Source of the DNA: Streptomyces cylindrosporus
GTDB taxonomy: Bacteria > Actinomycetota > Actinomycetes > Streptomycetales > Streptomycetaceae
Assembly (NCBI RefSeq): GCF_022698165.1
Contig: NZ_JALDAY010000005.1
Span: 620,001 to 684,000, forward strand
Length of the DNA: 64,000 nt
Reading direction: 5' to 3'
Part shown: one piece after another, positions 63,106-64,000 of the stretch
Numbering within the stretch: position 1 is the first letter of the stretch
Layout of the letters: every line of letters starts with the position of its first letter
Position numbers and translations under genes: made by a program
The notes under the pieces: generated by a model
What the model saw: the letters and a program-made list of their open reading frames with translations, nothing else
The model's database searches: none
What the model was told of the DNA's origin: nothing

Positions 63106-64000
63106 GTGGCAGCCCTTGCACGCTGGTGTGTTCGGTACCGTCTCGTCGCGGTCGCGATGTGGCTTCTCCTCCTCGTCGGGGTCGGCACGGCCGCCGCCGT
63201 CACCGGCTCGGCGTACTCGAACGACTACGAGGCCCCCGGCACCGAGTCCGGCACCGCCACCAAGCTGCTGCGGGAGGGCTTCCCCGGGCTCGGCGGCGAC
63301 AGCGACACCGTCGTCTGGCACACCAGCTCCGGCAGCGTCCGCGCCGCCGACGTCGAGCAGACGATGACCGACACCCTCGACCGGATCGCGGACCTGCCCG
63401 GGGTCGCCTCCGTGAGCAGCCCCTACGACGGCCAGGGCGCCGGCCGGATCAGCGCCGACGGGCACACCGCGTACGCCACCGTCACCTTCGAACACGGCGC
63501 CGAGGACATCGACAAGTCCGAGGCGGAGGCCGTCGTCCACACCGCCAAGGCCGCCGAGGCCGACGGGCTCCAGGTGGAACTGGGCGGCAGCGCCGTCGCC
63601 CTCACCGAGTCGGCCGGCGGTCATGTGGCGGAGATCGTCGGGGTGGTCGTGGCCGCCGCCGTACTGTTCCTGGCCTTCGGCTCGCTCGCCGCCTCCGTGC
63701 TGCCCATCGCCACCGCGCTGGTGAGCGTCGGAACCGCCTACGGCGCCATCGTGCTGCTCGGGCACGCCATGACCGTCGCCGACTTCGCGCCCATGCTCGG
63801 CATGCTGATCGGGCTCGGCGTCGGCATCGACTACGCCCTGTTCATCGTGACCAGACACCGGCGCGGGCTGAAACGTGGGCTGTCGGTCACCGAGGCCGTC
63901 ACCAATGCCGTGGCGACCACCGGGCGGGCCGTGGTCTTCGCGGGTGCCACGGTGTGCATCGCCCTGCTGGGGATGCTGATCCTCCGGCTCGGCTTCCTCA
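63106..64000 (+). CDS. MMPL-family transporter (5' part, runs off window)
   Basis: 298 residues of an RND-type membrane transporter are present. The first helix WLLLLVGVGTAAAVTG is followed by a porter-like extracytoplasmic domain (GGDSDTVVWHTSSG, ADLPGVASVSSPYDGQG) and then the helices IVGVVVAAAVLFLAFGSLAASVLPIATALVSVGTAYG and GVGIDYALFIVTRHR, the signature of MMPL proteins. These export lipids or drugs. GTG 63106 has GGGAGC upstream. The C-terminal half is outside the window. Confidence 0.92.
   Translation, partial: MAALARWCVRYRLVAVAMWLLLLVGVGTAAAVTGSAYSNDYEAPGTESGTATKLLREGFPGLGGDSDTVVWHTSSGSVRAADVEQTMTDTLDRIADLPGVASVSSPYDGQGAGRISADGHTAYATVTFEHGAEDIDKSEAEAVVHTAKAAEADGLQVELGGSAVALTESAGGHVAEIVGVVVAAAVLFLAFGSLAASVLPIATALVSVGTAYGAIVLLGHAMTVADFAPMLGMLIGLGVGIDYALFIVTRHRRGLKRGLSVTEAVTNAVATTGRAVVFAGATVCIALLGMLILRLGFL

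Overview
This is a high-GC actinobacterial chromosome segment, almost certainly from a Streptomyces. The coding frames have strong G/C third positions, GTG and TTG starts are common, many genes look leaderless, and the gene content is typical of the conserved arm or core of that genus. From memory (not checked here), the order glgX - L,D-transpeptidases - EF-hand protein - glycine cleavage genes - peptide ABC transporter - cysteine desulfurase - mnmA - ligA - GGDEF/EAL gene - gatCAB resembles the SCO5456 to SCO5506 region of S. coelicolor. No phage, insertion sequence, tRNA, rRNA or CRISPR array was seen.

Layout. 1-9.7 kb: 5' part of a glycogen debranching enzyme, two tandem L,D-transpeptidase lipoproteins, an enoyl-CoA hydratase, a small anti-sigma-type ATPase, a degenerate polysaccharide deacetylase coupled to a beta-propeller lipoprotein, a GNAT/MerR divergent pair with a MerR-type 19-bp-spacer promoter, and an EF-hand protein. 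9.7-17.7 kb: a shortened 2-isopropylmalate synthase coupled to an orphan ABC ATPase and preceded by a leucine-codon leader peptide and attenuator hairpin; a GntR regulator with a tiny repetitive upstream ORF; a CGNR-zinc-finger/TPR-like divergent pair with duplicated operators; an AraC regulator, two oxidoreductases and a GH25 protein. 17.7-25 kb: tandem glycine riboswitch driving gcvT-gcvH-glyA-sdaA, then a P-loop kinase and two SseB-like genes. 25.3-33 kb: a five-gene oligopeptide ABC transporter and a secreted M1 aminopeptidase. 33-41.3 kb: TRIC channel, membrane esterase, thioesterase, a 600-bp minisatellite-like tract, a DinB-like/WYL pair, small lipoprotein and membrane proteins, a TetR regulator and a cysteine desulfurase. 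41.3-50.6 kb: multicopper oxidase, amidase, mnmA and a three-gene exopolysaccharide-type operon (GT2 synthase, GH26 lipoprotein, GT39-like membrane transferase). 50.6-64 kb: small enzymes, a MetE-core methionine synthase, ligA, a GGDEF-EAL protein, gatC-gatA-(small membrane protein)-gatB, a methyltransferase and the 5' part of an MMPL transporter.

Functional links. The glycine riboswitch controls an operon that turns glycine into serine and then pyruvate; SseB paralogs (named for serine sensitivity) lie just across the divergent gap. The peptide importer is followed directly by an aminopeptidase. The cysteine desulfurase and MnmA, which cooperate in tRNA thiolation, lie in the same neighbourhood. 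Signals not explained by ordinary gene calling are the leuA attenuator, the repetitive uORF before the GntR gene, the paired operators in the CGNR/TPR intergenic region, the minisatellite tract at 35.9-36.5 kb, a dispersed repeat of about 27 nt that has entered the C-terminus of an ABC ATPase, and the coupled GT2-GH26-GT39 polysaccharide operon.
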